Below are positions 8,211-15,432 of a stretch of 64,000 nucleotides of DNA, in pieces (position 1 is the first letter of the stretch; each line of letters starts with the position of its first letter). The notes beneath the pieces are model-generated. The model had not been told where the DNA came from, did not search any database, and saw only the letters and a list, made by a program, of their open reading frames with translations. A program made the translations under genes and the position numbers. Source of the stretch: Salinibacter pepae (GTDB lineage Bacteria > Bacteroidota > Rhodothermia > Rhodothermales > Salinibacteraceae); NCBI RefSeq assembly GCF_947077775.1, contig NZ_CAMTTE010000001.1:1116001-1180000 (forward strand), given 5' to 3'.

Positions 8211-8289
8211 GCGACAGACTGGCGCGTTTTCGGCGCGATACACGGAGCGACGGGCCCGTAGCGCCCGGCTCCTGACAAACTGTACCAGG
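8211..8289 (+). promoter_or_regulatory. CRISPR array 2 leader (copy of leader 1 core)
   Basis: These 79 bases match 5690-5768 nearly base for base, with a handful of substitutions near the repeat (for example CTGTACCAGG against CTGTAGCAGG). Conservation stops abruptly at 8211, which defines the functional leader core. It contains the palindrome ACGGGCCCGT. It should allow array 2 to be transcribed and to receive spacers from the single Cas1-Cas2 pair. Confidence 0.85.
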
Positions 8290-8927
8290 GGTGACCCCGC
8301 ACCCGCGGGGATAGACCCCTAAGCCGACGTTTGAGATTTGTGCCCGCTGCGGTGACCCCGCACCCGCGGGGATAGACCCCATAGCTCGGCCCACCAGGAC
8401 TCTCCTTCAAGGGTGACCCCGCACCCGCGGGGATAGACCCTGCTTCAGAAACAGGACTACTACATTGTCGATGGTGACCCCGCACCCGCGGGGATAGACC
8501 GTGATCCGCACAGATTGGGAGGAGACAGAAGAAGGTGACCCCGCACCCGCGGGGATAGACCCTTCCGGCTCGCCGGATGCCCCGTCGCCTTGCCGGTGAC
8601 CCCGCACCCGCGGGGATAGACCTCGAACAAGGGATGATAGGAGGACCAGCATGGAGGTGACCCCGCACCCGCGGGGATAGACCTTCTCCGAGCGCTGCCG
8701 CAATGAGTGTCGGAAGGGTGACCCCGCACCCGCGGGGATAGACCTCGCAAGCCTGCCACAATCAAGCTCCGACACAGGGTGACCCCGCACCCGCGGGGAT
8801 AGACCTGCTTTGTGTGCCGCGGCGAGCCGCATCCAGACGGTGACCCCGCACCCGCGGGGATAGACCTACGGGATACACTCGCGATACACCCCGAATACAG
8901 GTGACCCCGCACCCGCGGGGATAGACC
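8290..8927 (+). CRISPR. CRISPR array 2, 11 repeats and 10 spacers
   Basis: Repeats of 28 bases start at 8290 and every 61 bases to 8900; all spacers are 33 bases. Every repeat begins GGTGACCCCGCACCCGCGGG, differing from array 1 only at repeat positions 4-5 (GA for AG). The hairpin stem is unchanged. No spacer is shared with array 1. The last repeat is intact, so the array has either not decayed or has lost its older end. No cas gene is adjacent; Cascade and Cas1-Cas2 from the upstream operon presumably serve both arrays. Confidence 0.98.
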
Positions 8928-8973
8928 CTCTCATGCCGGCACATGCGGGGAGGGACAACGGCTCCTCCAGGGA

Positions 8974-8997
8974 CCAAGCCCCCTCCTCGGGGCTTGG
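8974..8997 (+). terminator. Perfect 9-bp hairpin after array 2
   Basis: CCAAGCCCC (8974-8982), loop of six, GGGGCTTGG (8989-8997). Only a weak T-rich stretch follows. It lies between the end of array 2 and the arginine leader. It could end the array 2 transcript. Confidence 0.45.
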
Positions 8998-9083
8998 AAG
9001 CGCTTCCCTTCACATTTTCATCATCGAATCCGTCGCCCATCGACTTGATCGTTCCGGCGGCGCCCGCTATCGTGAGGAGCACT

Positions 9084-9197
9084 ATGACACGCCAGCCGAC
9101 CCTCATTGCGCCAACGACCCGACGTCGAGCCCGACGTGTGCGACGACTGCACATCTCTTCTACGGCTCGACCGGCGTCCCAGGCGTCAGATGAGTAA
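9084..9197 (+). CDS. Arginine-rich leader peptide of the arg cluster
   Basis: A 37-codon ORF starts at ATG 9084, preceded by GAGGAG at 9074-9079, an excellent ribosome-binding site. It ends with TAA at 9195-9197. Codons 13-21 (9120-9146) encode RRRARRVRR, seven Arg in nine. These seven use only CGA and CGT, while genes here favour CGC and CGG. The peptide has no recognisable domain. An intrinsic-terminator hairpin follows 46 bases after the stop and argG starts 107 bases after it. This is the layout of a ribosome-mediated attenuator: stalling at Arg codons when charged tRNA-Arg is scarce would favour read-through into argG. The role is inferred; no transcript data are available. Confidence 0.65.
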   Translation: MTRQPTLIAPTTRRRARRVRRLHISSTARPASQASDE

Positions 9198-9242
9198 GGC
9201 TTAGCCCCTCCCATTTGACGCGGCATCGCCGCCTTCCCCTGC

Positions 9243-9276
9243 AAAGGCGCTGGTTCTCACGAGCCAGCGCCTTTTT
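9243..9276 (+). terminator. Intrinsic terminator / putative arginine attenuator before argG
   Basis: AAAGGCGCTGG (9243-9253) pairs perfectly with CCAGCGCCTTT (9264-9274) around a ten-base loop, followed by TTTTTTGTG. It is in the correct orientation to stop transcription before argG (ATG 9304). A competing stem, CGCCTT (9230-9235) with AAGGCG (9244-9249), would sequester the left arm. This alternative pairing could be the antiterminator, possibly gated through GCGTC (9183-9187) pairing with GACGC (9217-9221) near the leader-peptide stop. Confidence 0.7.
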
Positions 9277-9303
9277 TGTGTTTGTGCCTAGTGTTCCAGT
9301 CTC

Positions 9304-10545
9304 ATGCCCATCGCGCTCGCCTTTAGCGGAGGCCTCGACACCTCCTTCTGCGTTCCGTACCTGCAAGAAACCCACGACACGCCGGTCCACACCGTGACGG
9401 TCGACACCGGCGGCCTGACCGACGCCGATCGTGCGGCGGTGGCGGCCCGAGCAGACGCGCTGGGCGCCGACGCCCATCACCTCGTGGACGGCCGGGCGCG
9501 GCTCTACGACGACCACCTTTCGTACCTTATCGAGGGCAACGTTCTGAAGGGCGGCGTCTACCCACTGTGCGTGGGGCCGGAGCGCATCGTGCAGGCGCGG
9601 GCCGTGGCGGAGGTGGCGCAGGCAGTCGGGGCCGCTACGGTCGCCCACGGCTCCACCGGGGCCGGCAACGACCAGGTGCGGTTCGACGTGGCCCTGCAGC
9701 TCGTGGGCGACGCCCTCGACGTGATTGCCCCGATTCGCGAGCTCGGCCTAAGCCGGGATGCCTCGACGGCCTACCTCGAGGCGCGCGGCTTTTCGGTGCC
9801 GGACGACACGACCGACTATTCCATCAACCGGGGCCTCTGGGGCACCACGATCGGCGGCAAGGAGACGCTCACGGCGAAGGCCCCGCTGCCGGCGGACGCC
9901 TACCCGGACACGACGGCCCCCGCCGACGCGCCGGACGCGCCGCGCACCCTCACGGTCACGTTTGCGAACGGGCTCCCCGTGGCCGTCGACGACGCGTCCC
10001 TCTCGGGGGTCGAGGTCGTCGAGACGCTCAACGAGATCGGCGGACGGCATGGCGTGGGGCGGGACGTCCACGTGGGGGACACCATCCTCGGCATCAAGGG
10101 GCGGATCGGGGTCGAGGCGCCCGCGGCCCAGATTCTGATTACGGCCCACCGCGAGCTCGAAAAGGTCGTGCTTTCGGAGCAGCAGCAGGTGCAGAAGCAA
10201 AAGCTCGGCGACGTCTACGGCCGCCTGCTCCACGAGGGCCAGTACTTCGACCCGGTGATGCGGGACGTGGAGGCGTTCCTCGACCACAGTCAGGACGTCG
10301 TCGCCGGCACCGTCACGGTGAAGCTCTTCAAAGGCCGCGCCACGGTGCAGGGCGTCGACAGCCGCCACTCCCTGTTCGACGCCGGCACGGCCACCTACGG
10401 CGAGGACAATGCACTGTGGGACGGGCGCGACGCGGCGGGCTACACCACGCTCGCCGCCGTCCCGTCCCTCCTCGCCAAAAAGGCCCGCGCCGACGCGGAT
10501 CCCCCGGGCTCCAAGCCGATGATCGCCGAATCGAACACGGGATAG
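9304..10545 (+). CDS. argG: Argininosuccinate synthase
   Basis: The product is 413 residues, normal for ArgG. The ATP pyrophosphatase loop SGGLDTS is at residues 8-14. It also shows VYPLCVGPERIVQ, the substrate region VAHGSTGAGNDQVRFD and INRGLWGTTIGGKE. It joins citrulline and aspartate with ATP to give argininosuccinate in the cytoplasm, the next-to-last step of arginine synthesis. Its partner argH is the last gene of the cluster. The ATG at 9304 directly precedes the first conserved strand. It is the first structural gene behind the Arg-rich leader peptide and terminator, so it is the likely main target of attenuation. Confidence 0.96.
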   Translation: MPIALAFSGGLDTSFCVPYLQETHDTPVHTVTVDTGGLTDADRAAVAARADALGADAHHLVDGRARLYDDHLSYLIEGNVLKGGVYPLCVGPERIVQARAVAEVAQAVGAATVAHGSTGAGNDQVRFDVALQLVGDALDVIAPIRELGLSRDASTAYLEARGFSVPDDTTDYSINRGLWGTTIGGKETLTAKAPLPADAYPDTTAPADAPDAPRTLTVTFANGLPVAVDDASLSGVEVVETLNEIGGRHGVGRDVHVGDTILGIKGRIGVEAPAAQILITAHRELEKVVLSEQQQVQKQKLGDVYGRLLHEGQYFDPVMRDVEAFLDHSQDVVAGTVTVKLFKGRATVQGVDSRHSLFDAGTATYGEDNALWDGRDAAGYTTLAAVPSLLAKKARADADPPGSKPMIAESNTG

Positions 10546-10597
10546 CACATCTCCCGTCCCCTCTGCCCCCGCCCTCTCCCTCCCATCCCCCACGCCC

Positions 10598-11731
10598 ATG
10601 ACCGACGACGCCTTCCAGACGGGTCCCGTCGACAAAATCGCCTCTAGCACCGCCCCCTGCGGCATCGACTCGCCGATCACGCTCTCCCCCTACGTCGTGG
10701 CCCAGCACGGCTACGTGGTCGTGGTGCGCGCGCTCGACGAAAAGGACCAGTACGACGAGGTCGAGTGCAGCGACGGCGCCTTTCGCCACATCCGGGAGGG
10801 AGACGTGCTCGTGGGGACGCTCGGCGGACGACAGGCGCTCAAAGGGTATAGCGGACGGGTCCCCCGCCACATTGCCCCCGGCGATACGCTGCACGTGCTC
10901 AACCTGGGCGGGCTCGTCGGCGAGTGCACCGCGGCCCACCCCAACCTTGGGCCGGCCCTGCCGGTGGAGGTGCTCGGCGCCGTGATGGTAAAGCGGAACG
11001 ACCAGTGGACACACGCCCGGATCCAGGAGGACGCGCTGGAGATGCGGCACCGCCTGGCGACGTCGGTCCCGCTCGTCACGGTCAGCGGCACGGCCATGGA
11101 GACGGGCAAGACCGAGGCGGCCTGCCGCATCGTGGAGGGGCTGTCGGCGCGCGGGCTTCGGGTGGGCGCCGCCAAGCTGACGGGGGCGTCGCTCATGCGC
11201 GACGTGCGCCGGATGCGGGCGCACGGGGCCACGGCCGTCTCCACCTTCACCGACGCGGGGATTGCCTGCACCGTGGAGGACGCGATCACCCCGATCGCGA
11301 AGGGCGTGATCCATCACCTCAACGAGACGGAGGACCTGGACGTGATCGTGGCGGAGATGGGCGACGGGTTCGTCGGCTACTACGGCGTCGACGACCTCCT
11401 GACGGACATGGAGCTGCAGTCCTTCATCGAGGCGCACGTCGTGGCGGCGACCGACCTGGCCGGAGCGTGGGCCGCCGAGCGCACCTTCCGCGAACGCTAC
11501 CGCACCGGTATCACCGCACTCACCGGCCCCGTCACCGACAACGACGTGGGGCGCCGCTACATCACACAGCGGCTCGGCGTCACCGCGCTCAACGCCCGCC
11601 GGCAGGGCACCGCGCTCGTGGACGAGGTCGTAAAGGCTCTCCCGGCGTTGGCTTTTCCGGAGGAAATCGAAGCGACGGCCCCCGCAGCACCGCCGTCTTC
11701 CGACGAAAAACTCACAGTCGCGGCGGAATGA
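10598..11731 (+). CDS. Uncharacterised P-loop NTPase in the arginine cluster
   Basis: The product is 377 residues. The N-terminal half (about 25-130) looks like a beta-rich domain (PYVVAQHGYVVVVRALDE, then GDTLHVLNLGGLVGEC). At 163-172 a Walker A motif, SGTAMETGKT, starts a nucleotide-binding domain with a later acidic strand, LDVIVAEMGDGF. The fold resembles the deviant P-loop enzymes of the dethiobiotin synthetase/MobB/DUF1611 type. I do not recognise a named family. It lies 52 bases after argG and about 90 before argC on the same strand, so it is probably co-transcribed. An arginine-related or regulatory role is guilt by association. No N-acetylglutamate synthase motif is seen. Confidence 0.75.
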   Translation: MTDDAFQTGPVDKIASSTAPCGIDSPITLSPYVVAQHGYVVVVRALDEKDQYDEVECSDGAFRHIREGDVLVGTLGGRQALKGYSGRVPRHIAPGDTLHVLNLGGLVGECTAAHPNLGPALPVEVLGAVMVKRNDQWTHARIQEDALEMRHRLATSVPLVTVSGTAMETGKTEAACRIVEGLSARGLRVGAAKLTGASLMRDVRRMRAHGATAVSTFTDAGIACTVEDAITPIAKGVIHHLNETEDLDVIVAEMGDGFVGYYGVDDLLTDMELQSFIEAHVVAATDLAGAWAAERTFRERYRTGITALTGPVTDNDVGRRYITQRLGVTALNARRQGTALVDEVVKALPALAFPEEIEATAPAAPPSSDEKLTVAAE

Positions 11732-11805
11732 CGCGTGATTCGTGATGCGTGAAGAGTGGCACTGGCAGCTGAGCTCTCGCCTCACATTTCACGCCTTCCC
11801 CCCTC
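11732..11805. repeat. Intergenic GTGATGC/TTCACGC repeats before argC
   Basis: The gap holds CGTGATTCGTGATGCGTGAA and, 40 bases later, CCTCACATTTCACGCC, its approximate complement. It belongs to the dispersed degenerate family seen in the cas region. Together the two halves could form a weak hairpin. Confidence 0.55.
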
Positions 11806-11824
11806 CCCAATTTTACTGCATCCT

Positions 11825-12889
11825 ATGCCACAACCTGCGCACTCTTTTCCGGCGTCCCCAACAACGATTTCCCACATCGGAGTTCTCCACGGCGCCGGCT
11901 ACGTCGGCGGCGCACTGATTCGCCTGCTCGCCGCACATCCCCACGCCGCCCTCCACACGGTGACCAGCCGGACGTTCGCCGATCGGCCCGTCGGCGCGGC
12001 GCATCCGTCCCTCCGCGGGCAGGTCGATCATACGTTCACCGCTCCGGACGAGGTTGCCTTCGGCTCACTCGACGCCCTTCTCGTGGCGGCGGAGCACGGC
12101 CGCAGCATGCAGGTGGTGCCCGGCATCCTGGAAGACGGCTTCGACGGCCCCATCATCGACCTGAGCGCCGACTTTCGGTTCCGGGACCCGGCGGTCTACC
12201 CCGAGTGGTTCGATACGGCGCACCCGGCCCCCGGCCTGCTGGCCGACGCCGTGTACGGACTGCCGGAGTGGAGCGACGAGATCGGGGGGGCGTCGCTCGT
12301 GGCCACGCCCGGCTGCTACGCCACCGGCATCGCACTGGCGCTGGCCCCGCTCGCGCAGCGGGACGTCCCCTTCACCGCCCACGTGACCGCCCTCACCGGC
12401 GCATCCGGGGCGGGCGCCACGCCCTCGTCGGCCACCCACTTCCCCGACCGCGACGGCAACGTGCGCCCCTACAAGGTGCTTCAGCACCAGCACGGCCCCG
12501 AAATCCGGCAGACGCTCGGCCGCCACGTGACGCTCGATTTCGTCCCCGCCTCCGGCCCGTGGACGCGTGGCATCTGGGGCACGGCCCACATCGAGTGGCC
12601 GAAGGCGATCGATCCAAACACGGCATCCCCGTGGTACGAGGAGGCGTACGCCGACGCGCCGTGCGTCCGCTGCTCGTCAGACAGACTGCCTTCGCTCCAG
12701 CCCGCGGTGGGCACCCCGTTCTGCGACCTCGGGTGGAAAATGGACGGCTCGACCCTCGTCGTCGGCTTTGCCCTCGACAACCTGCTGAAGGGCGCCGCGA
12801 GCCAGGCCGTCCAGATCCTAAACCGCACGCTCGGCCTCCCCGACACCGCCGGCCTCCTTCCCGAGCCCACCCCCGCTCCGGCCGCCTGA
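11825..12889 (+). CDS. argC: N-acetyl-gamma-glutamyl-phosphate reductase
   Basis: The product is 354 residues from ATG 11825. The NADP-binding loop GAGYVGG is at 23-29 and the catalytic cysteine is Cys164 in ATPGCYATG. Later come GASGAGATPS and the HQHGPEI segment typical of the ArgC family. It reduces N-acyl-glutamyl phosphate to the semialdehyde. The ATG at 11825 is preferred over an upstream in-frame start because the earlier codons fall in the repeat region and do not match the family. Confidence 0.93.
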   Translation: MPQPAHSFPASPTTISHIGVLHGAGYVGGALIRLLAAHPHAALHTVTSRTFADRPVGAAHPSLRGQVDHTFTAPDEVAFGSLDALLVAAEHGRSMQVVPGILEDGFDGPIIDLSADFRFRDPAVYPEWFDTAHPAPGLLADAVYGLPEWSDEIGGASLVATPGCYATGIALALAPLAQRDVPFTAHVTALTGASGAGATPSSATHFPDRDGNVRPYKVLQHQHGPEIRQTLGRHVTLDFVPASGPWTRGIWGTAHIEWPKAIDPNTASPWYEEAYADAPCVRCSSDRLPSLQPAVGTPFCDLGWKMDGSTLVVGFALDNLLKGAASQAVQILNRTLGLPDTAGLLPEPTPAPAA

Positions 12890-12983
12890 AGAGCGCGACA
12901 CACGGGGGGAGACGCCTCCCCTCCCTCCCCCACGCTCTTGCGCCCCCACAGTCCAACGCACACTCACAATTCAGGCATCTCCG
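12890..12983. other. C-rich gap between argC and argD
   Basis: The gap contains runs such as GGGGGGAGACGCCTCCCCTCCC, in which the purine run pairs with the following pyrimidine run to give a short stem near 12905-12925. Similar purine/pyrimidine-skewed sequence is found after argF' and near 32.5 and 46.8 kb. No gene is seen. Confidence 0.4.
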
Positions 12984-14171
12984 ATGGATTCTGCAGAGAC
13001 GATTGCCCTTGAGCAGCAGCTTGAGATTCCCACGTACGACAAGATGCCGATGGCGCTCGTGCGGGGGAAAGGGCCCTACGTGTGGGACGCCGAGGGCACC
13101 CGGTACCTCGACTTCTACGGGGGGCACTGCGTGTCGCTGCTCGGCCACTGCCACCCGACCGTCGTGGCGGCCGTGCAGGCCCAGGCCGAGCAGCTCCTGT
13201 TCTACTCGAACGTTGCGCACAGCCCGGTCCGCGCCCGGGCCGCCCGGCGGCTGGCGGACCTGGCCCCCGACGGCCTCGGCAACGTCTTCTTCGCCAACTC
13301 CGGCTCGGAGGCCAACGAGACGGCCCTCAAGCTGGCCCGGAAATACACGGGCCGGTCCGGCGTCGTGGCGATGAAGCAGGGCTGGCACGGACGCACCCTC
13401 GGCAGCCTCGCCACCACGCACGACGAGACGTACCGCGCCCCCTACGCGGACGTGCTTCCGGAGACGACCTGGGTCCCGGTGGGCGACCTGGACGCCGCGG
13501 AGGCGGTGCTGTCCTGCGAGGACATCGCCGCCGTCCTCCTGGAGCCGATCCAGAGCATCGCCGGCATGCGGGCGATGCCCGCCGACTACGTGCAGGGCCT
13601 CCGTGCCCTCTGTGACGAGCACGGCACGCTTCTGATTTTCGACGAGGTGCAGACGGGCGTGGGGCGGACCGGCACCTTCTCCATGAGCGCCCCCCTCGGC
13701 GCCACACCGGACCTCATTGCCCTCGCCAAGAGCCTCGGGGCCGGGGTGCCCGTGAGCGCCGTCCTCGTGGACGACGCCGTGGCCGCGACCGTCGAGCCCG
13801 GCGACCAGGGCTCCACGTTCGGCGGGGGGATGCTCGCGATGGCGGCCGTGGAGGCCACCCTCCGGACGCTGGTGGAGGACGACCTGATGGCCCGGGCGAC
13901 CGACGTCCACGCACAGGTGGCCGAGGCCGTGGGGCCGGTCGTCGAGGCGGTGCGCGGGCGCGGCTGCCTGATGGGGCTCAAGCTGGACCGGCCGGCCGAG
14001 CCCGTGATCGATGCGCTTCGCGACCAGAATGTGCTCGTCGGCGGCTCGTCGGCCCCGCACGTGATGCGCCTGATGCCGCCGCTCGTCGTCTCGGACGACG
14101 ACGTGACCGCCTTCGCGGCGGCGCTCCACGCCGCCCTCGACGCCACCTCGGCCCCTGCCAGAGCACACTGA
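12984..14171 (+). CDS. argD: Acetylornithine-type aminotransferase (class III, PLP)
   Basis: The product is 395 residues. Class III transaminase features are present in order: DFYGGHCVSLLGHCHP near the N-terminus, ANSGSEANETALKLAR, the WHGRTLGSLATT segment, LLIFDEVQTGVGRTG and the PLP-lysine region LIALAKSLGAGVP. It converts N-acyl-glutamate semialdehyde to N-acyl-ornithine using glutamate. Placement between argC and the carbamoyltransferase supports ArgD rather than other class III enzymes. The ATG at 12984 fits the usual N-terminal length. Confidence 0.92.
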   Translation: MDSAETIALEQQLEIPTYDKMPMALVRGKGPYVWDAEGTRYLDFYGGHCVSLLGHCHPTVVAAVQAQAEQLLFYSNVAHSPVRARAARRLADLAPDGLGNVFFANSGSEANETALKLARKYTGRSGVVAMKQGWHGRTLGSLATTHDETYRAPYADVLPETTWVPVGDLDAAEAVLSCEDIAAVLLEPIQSIAGMRAMPADYVQGLRALCDEHGTLLIFDEVQTGVGRTGTFSMSAPLGATPDLIALAKSLGAGVPVSAVLVDDAVAATVEPGDQGSTFGGGMLAMAAVEATLRTLVEDDLMARATDVHAQVAEAVGPVVEAVRGRGCLMGLKLDRPAEPVIDALRDQNVLVGGSSAPHVMRLMPPLVVSDDDVTAFAAALHAALDATSAPARAH

Positions 14172-14240
14172 CGTGACAACCCCGACGCGTGGCGCCCCGT
14201 CGATCTTTCCCCTTTCTCCCTGCGATTGACCTCCTCCGCG

Positions 14241-15299
14241 ATGCCAACGTCACCGCCCTCCACAACCTCGTCCTCCTCCAGCACGGACGGCCTGCAGCAC
14301 ATCCTCCGCGTCGACGCGGTTTCGGACGCCACCTGGGACGCGCTCCGTCACACCGCCGTGCGGCATCGACACGACGACACCCTGCACGCCGGGGCCGCGT
14401 CGGGCTCGTCGCTCGGGCTCGTCTTCATGAACCCCTCGCTCCGCACCCGCACCTCGATGGAGGGCGCCGCCGCGCACCTGGGCGCCCGCCACACGACCCT
14501 GGTGCCGGGCAACGGCAGCTGGGCGCTCGAATGGGAGCCGGGCGCCGTGATGGACGGCGCGGCGGCCGAGCACGCGAAGGACGCGATCGGCGTGCTATCG
14601 CGCTACCACGACGCCCTGGGCGTCCGCGTCTTCGCGTCCGGCACCGATTACGGCGCCGACGCGCAGGACGCGCTCATTCACGCCATTGCGGAGCACGCCA
14701 CCGTGCCGGTCATCAACCTGGAGTCCGCCTGGGCGCATCCGTGTCAGGGCCTCGCCGACGCGGCCCTGCTCACCGAGCGGTACGGGGACGCCCTTGCGGA
14801 CAAAACCTTCGTCCTCTCGTGGGCGCCGCACCCGAAGCCCCTGCCGATGGCCGTGCCGAACACGGCGCTCCGCACGGCGGCCCGCTGCGGGATGGACGTG
14901 ACCGTGGCCCGCCCCGACACGCACGCCCTCGACCCGGGGGTGATGGCCGAGGCGGAGGCGCTGGCCGAGACGCAGGGCGGATCGGTCTCGGCGACGAGCG
15001 ACCAGGCGGCCGCGGCGGAAGGGGCCGACGTGGTCTACGCCAAGTCGTGGGGCGGCCCGCTCGTGTACGAGAACCCGGAGGCCGAGTCCGAGGCCCGGGC
15101 GGCCCGTTCCGACTGGCGCATCACCGCGGACCTGATGGCACGCACCCGAAACGGCGCGTTCCTGCACTGCCTCCCCGTCCGCCGTAACGTGGTGGTGGAC
15201 GACGCGGTGCTCGATGGGCCCCACGCCGCCCACCTCGATCAGGCCGAATACCGCCTCCACGCGCAGAAGGCGCTTCTCCAGTACGTGTGGACCCTCTGA
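14241..15299 (+). CDS. argF': N-acetyl- or N-succinyl-ornithine carbamoyltransferase (ArgF')
   Basis: The product is 352 residues from ATG 14241. The carbamoyl-phosphate loop SLRTRT is at 66-71. It also has WAHPCQGLAD, WAPHPKPLPMAVPN, VVYAKSWG and HCLPVRRN. HPKPL plus CLPVRRN are features of acetyl- and succinyl-ornithine transcarbamylases rather than ordinary ornithine transcarbamylase. HPCQ and AKSWG recall the Xanthomonas acetylornithine enzyme; WAPHP recalls the Bacteroides succinylornithine enzyme. The acyl group therefore cannot be settled by eye. It would make N-acyl-citrulline, which needs the deacylase encoded downstream. A TTG five codons upstream is less likely as the start. Confidence 0.9.
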   Translation: MPTSPPSTTSSSSSTDGLQHILRVDAVSDATWDALRHTAVRHRHDDTLHAGAASGSSLGLVFMNPSLRTRTSMEGAAAHLGARHTTLVPGNGSWALEWEPGAVMDGAAAEHAKDAIGVLSRYHDALGVRVFASGTDYGADAQDALIHAIAEHATVPVINLESAWAHPCQGLADAALLTERYGDALADKTFVLSWAPHPKPLPMAVPNTALRTAARCGMDVTVARPDTHALDPGVMAEAEALAETQGGSVSATSDQAAAAEGADVVYAKSWGGPLVYENPEAESEARAARSDWRITADLMARTRNGAFLHCLPVRRNVVVDDAVLDGPHAAHLDQAEYRLHAQKALLQYVWTL

Positions 15300-15310
15300 G
15301 CGCGGGGGAA

Positions 15311-15391
15311 TGAGAGCGCGGGAGCATGGGCGTACTCCTCTACACTCTTGGGAAAGACCCCAATCCCCCGCGCCCCCACGCTCCCGTGCTC
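15311..15391. repeat. 19-bp imperfect inverted repeat between argF' and argB
   Basis: GAGAGCGCGGGAGCATGGG (15311-15329) is matched by CCCACGCTCCCGTGCTCTC (15373-15391) with two mismatches. The 43-base middle contains CCCCAATCCCCCGCG, which complements the region just before the left arm. No U-tract follows. It could be a dispersed palindromic element, an mRNA stability or processing hairpin, or a partial terminator inside the arg operon. Confidence 0.65.
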
Positions 15392-15432
15392 TCTTCTTGC
15401 TACTTAAACGACGCGAAGCAGTATCAATCCTG

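Noticed and set aside
8939-8956. GCACATGCGGGGAGGGAC after the last array 2 repeat, resembling a decayed repeat
   Set aside because: It is out of the 61-base register and matches only the G+C-rich middle of the repeat.
9045-9073. TTGATC, 17 bases, TATCGT before the leader peptide
   Set aside because: Transcription from it would start after the GAGGAG ribosome-binding site of the leader peptide, so it cannot be the promoter for that ORF.
8933-9193. Other short + strand frames between array 2 and argG
   Set aside because: They overlap the 37-codon leader ORF in other frames or start far upstream without an RBS; only the ATG at 9084 has a good RBS and the Arg run.
8105-9244. Similar - strand frames across array 2
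   Set aside because: Same artefact from the second array's repeats.
12393-14168. A 591-codon frame antisense to argD
   Set aside because: Antisense shadow with no domain; argD is complete on the + strand.
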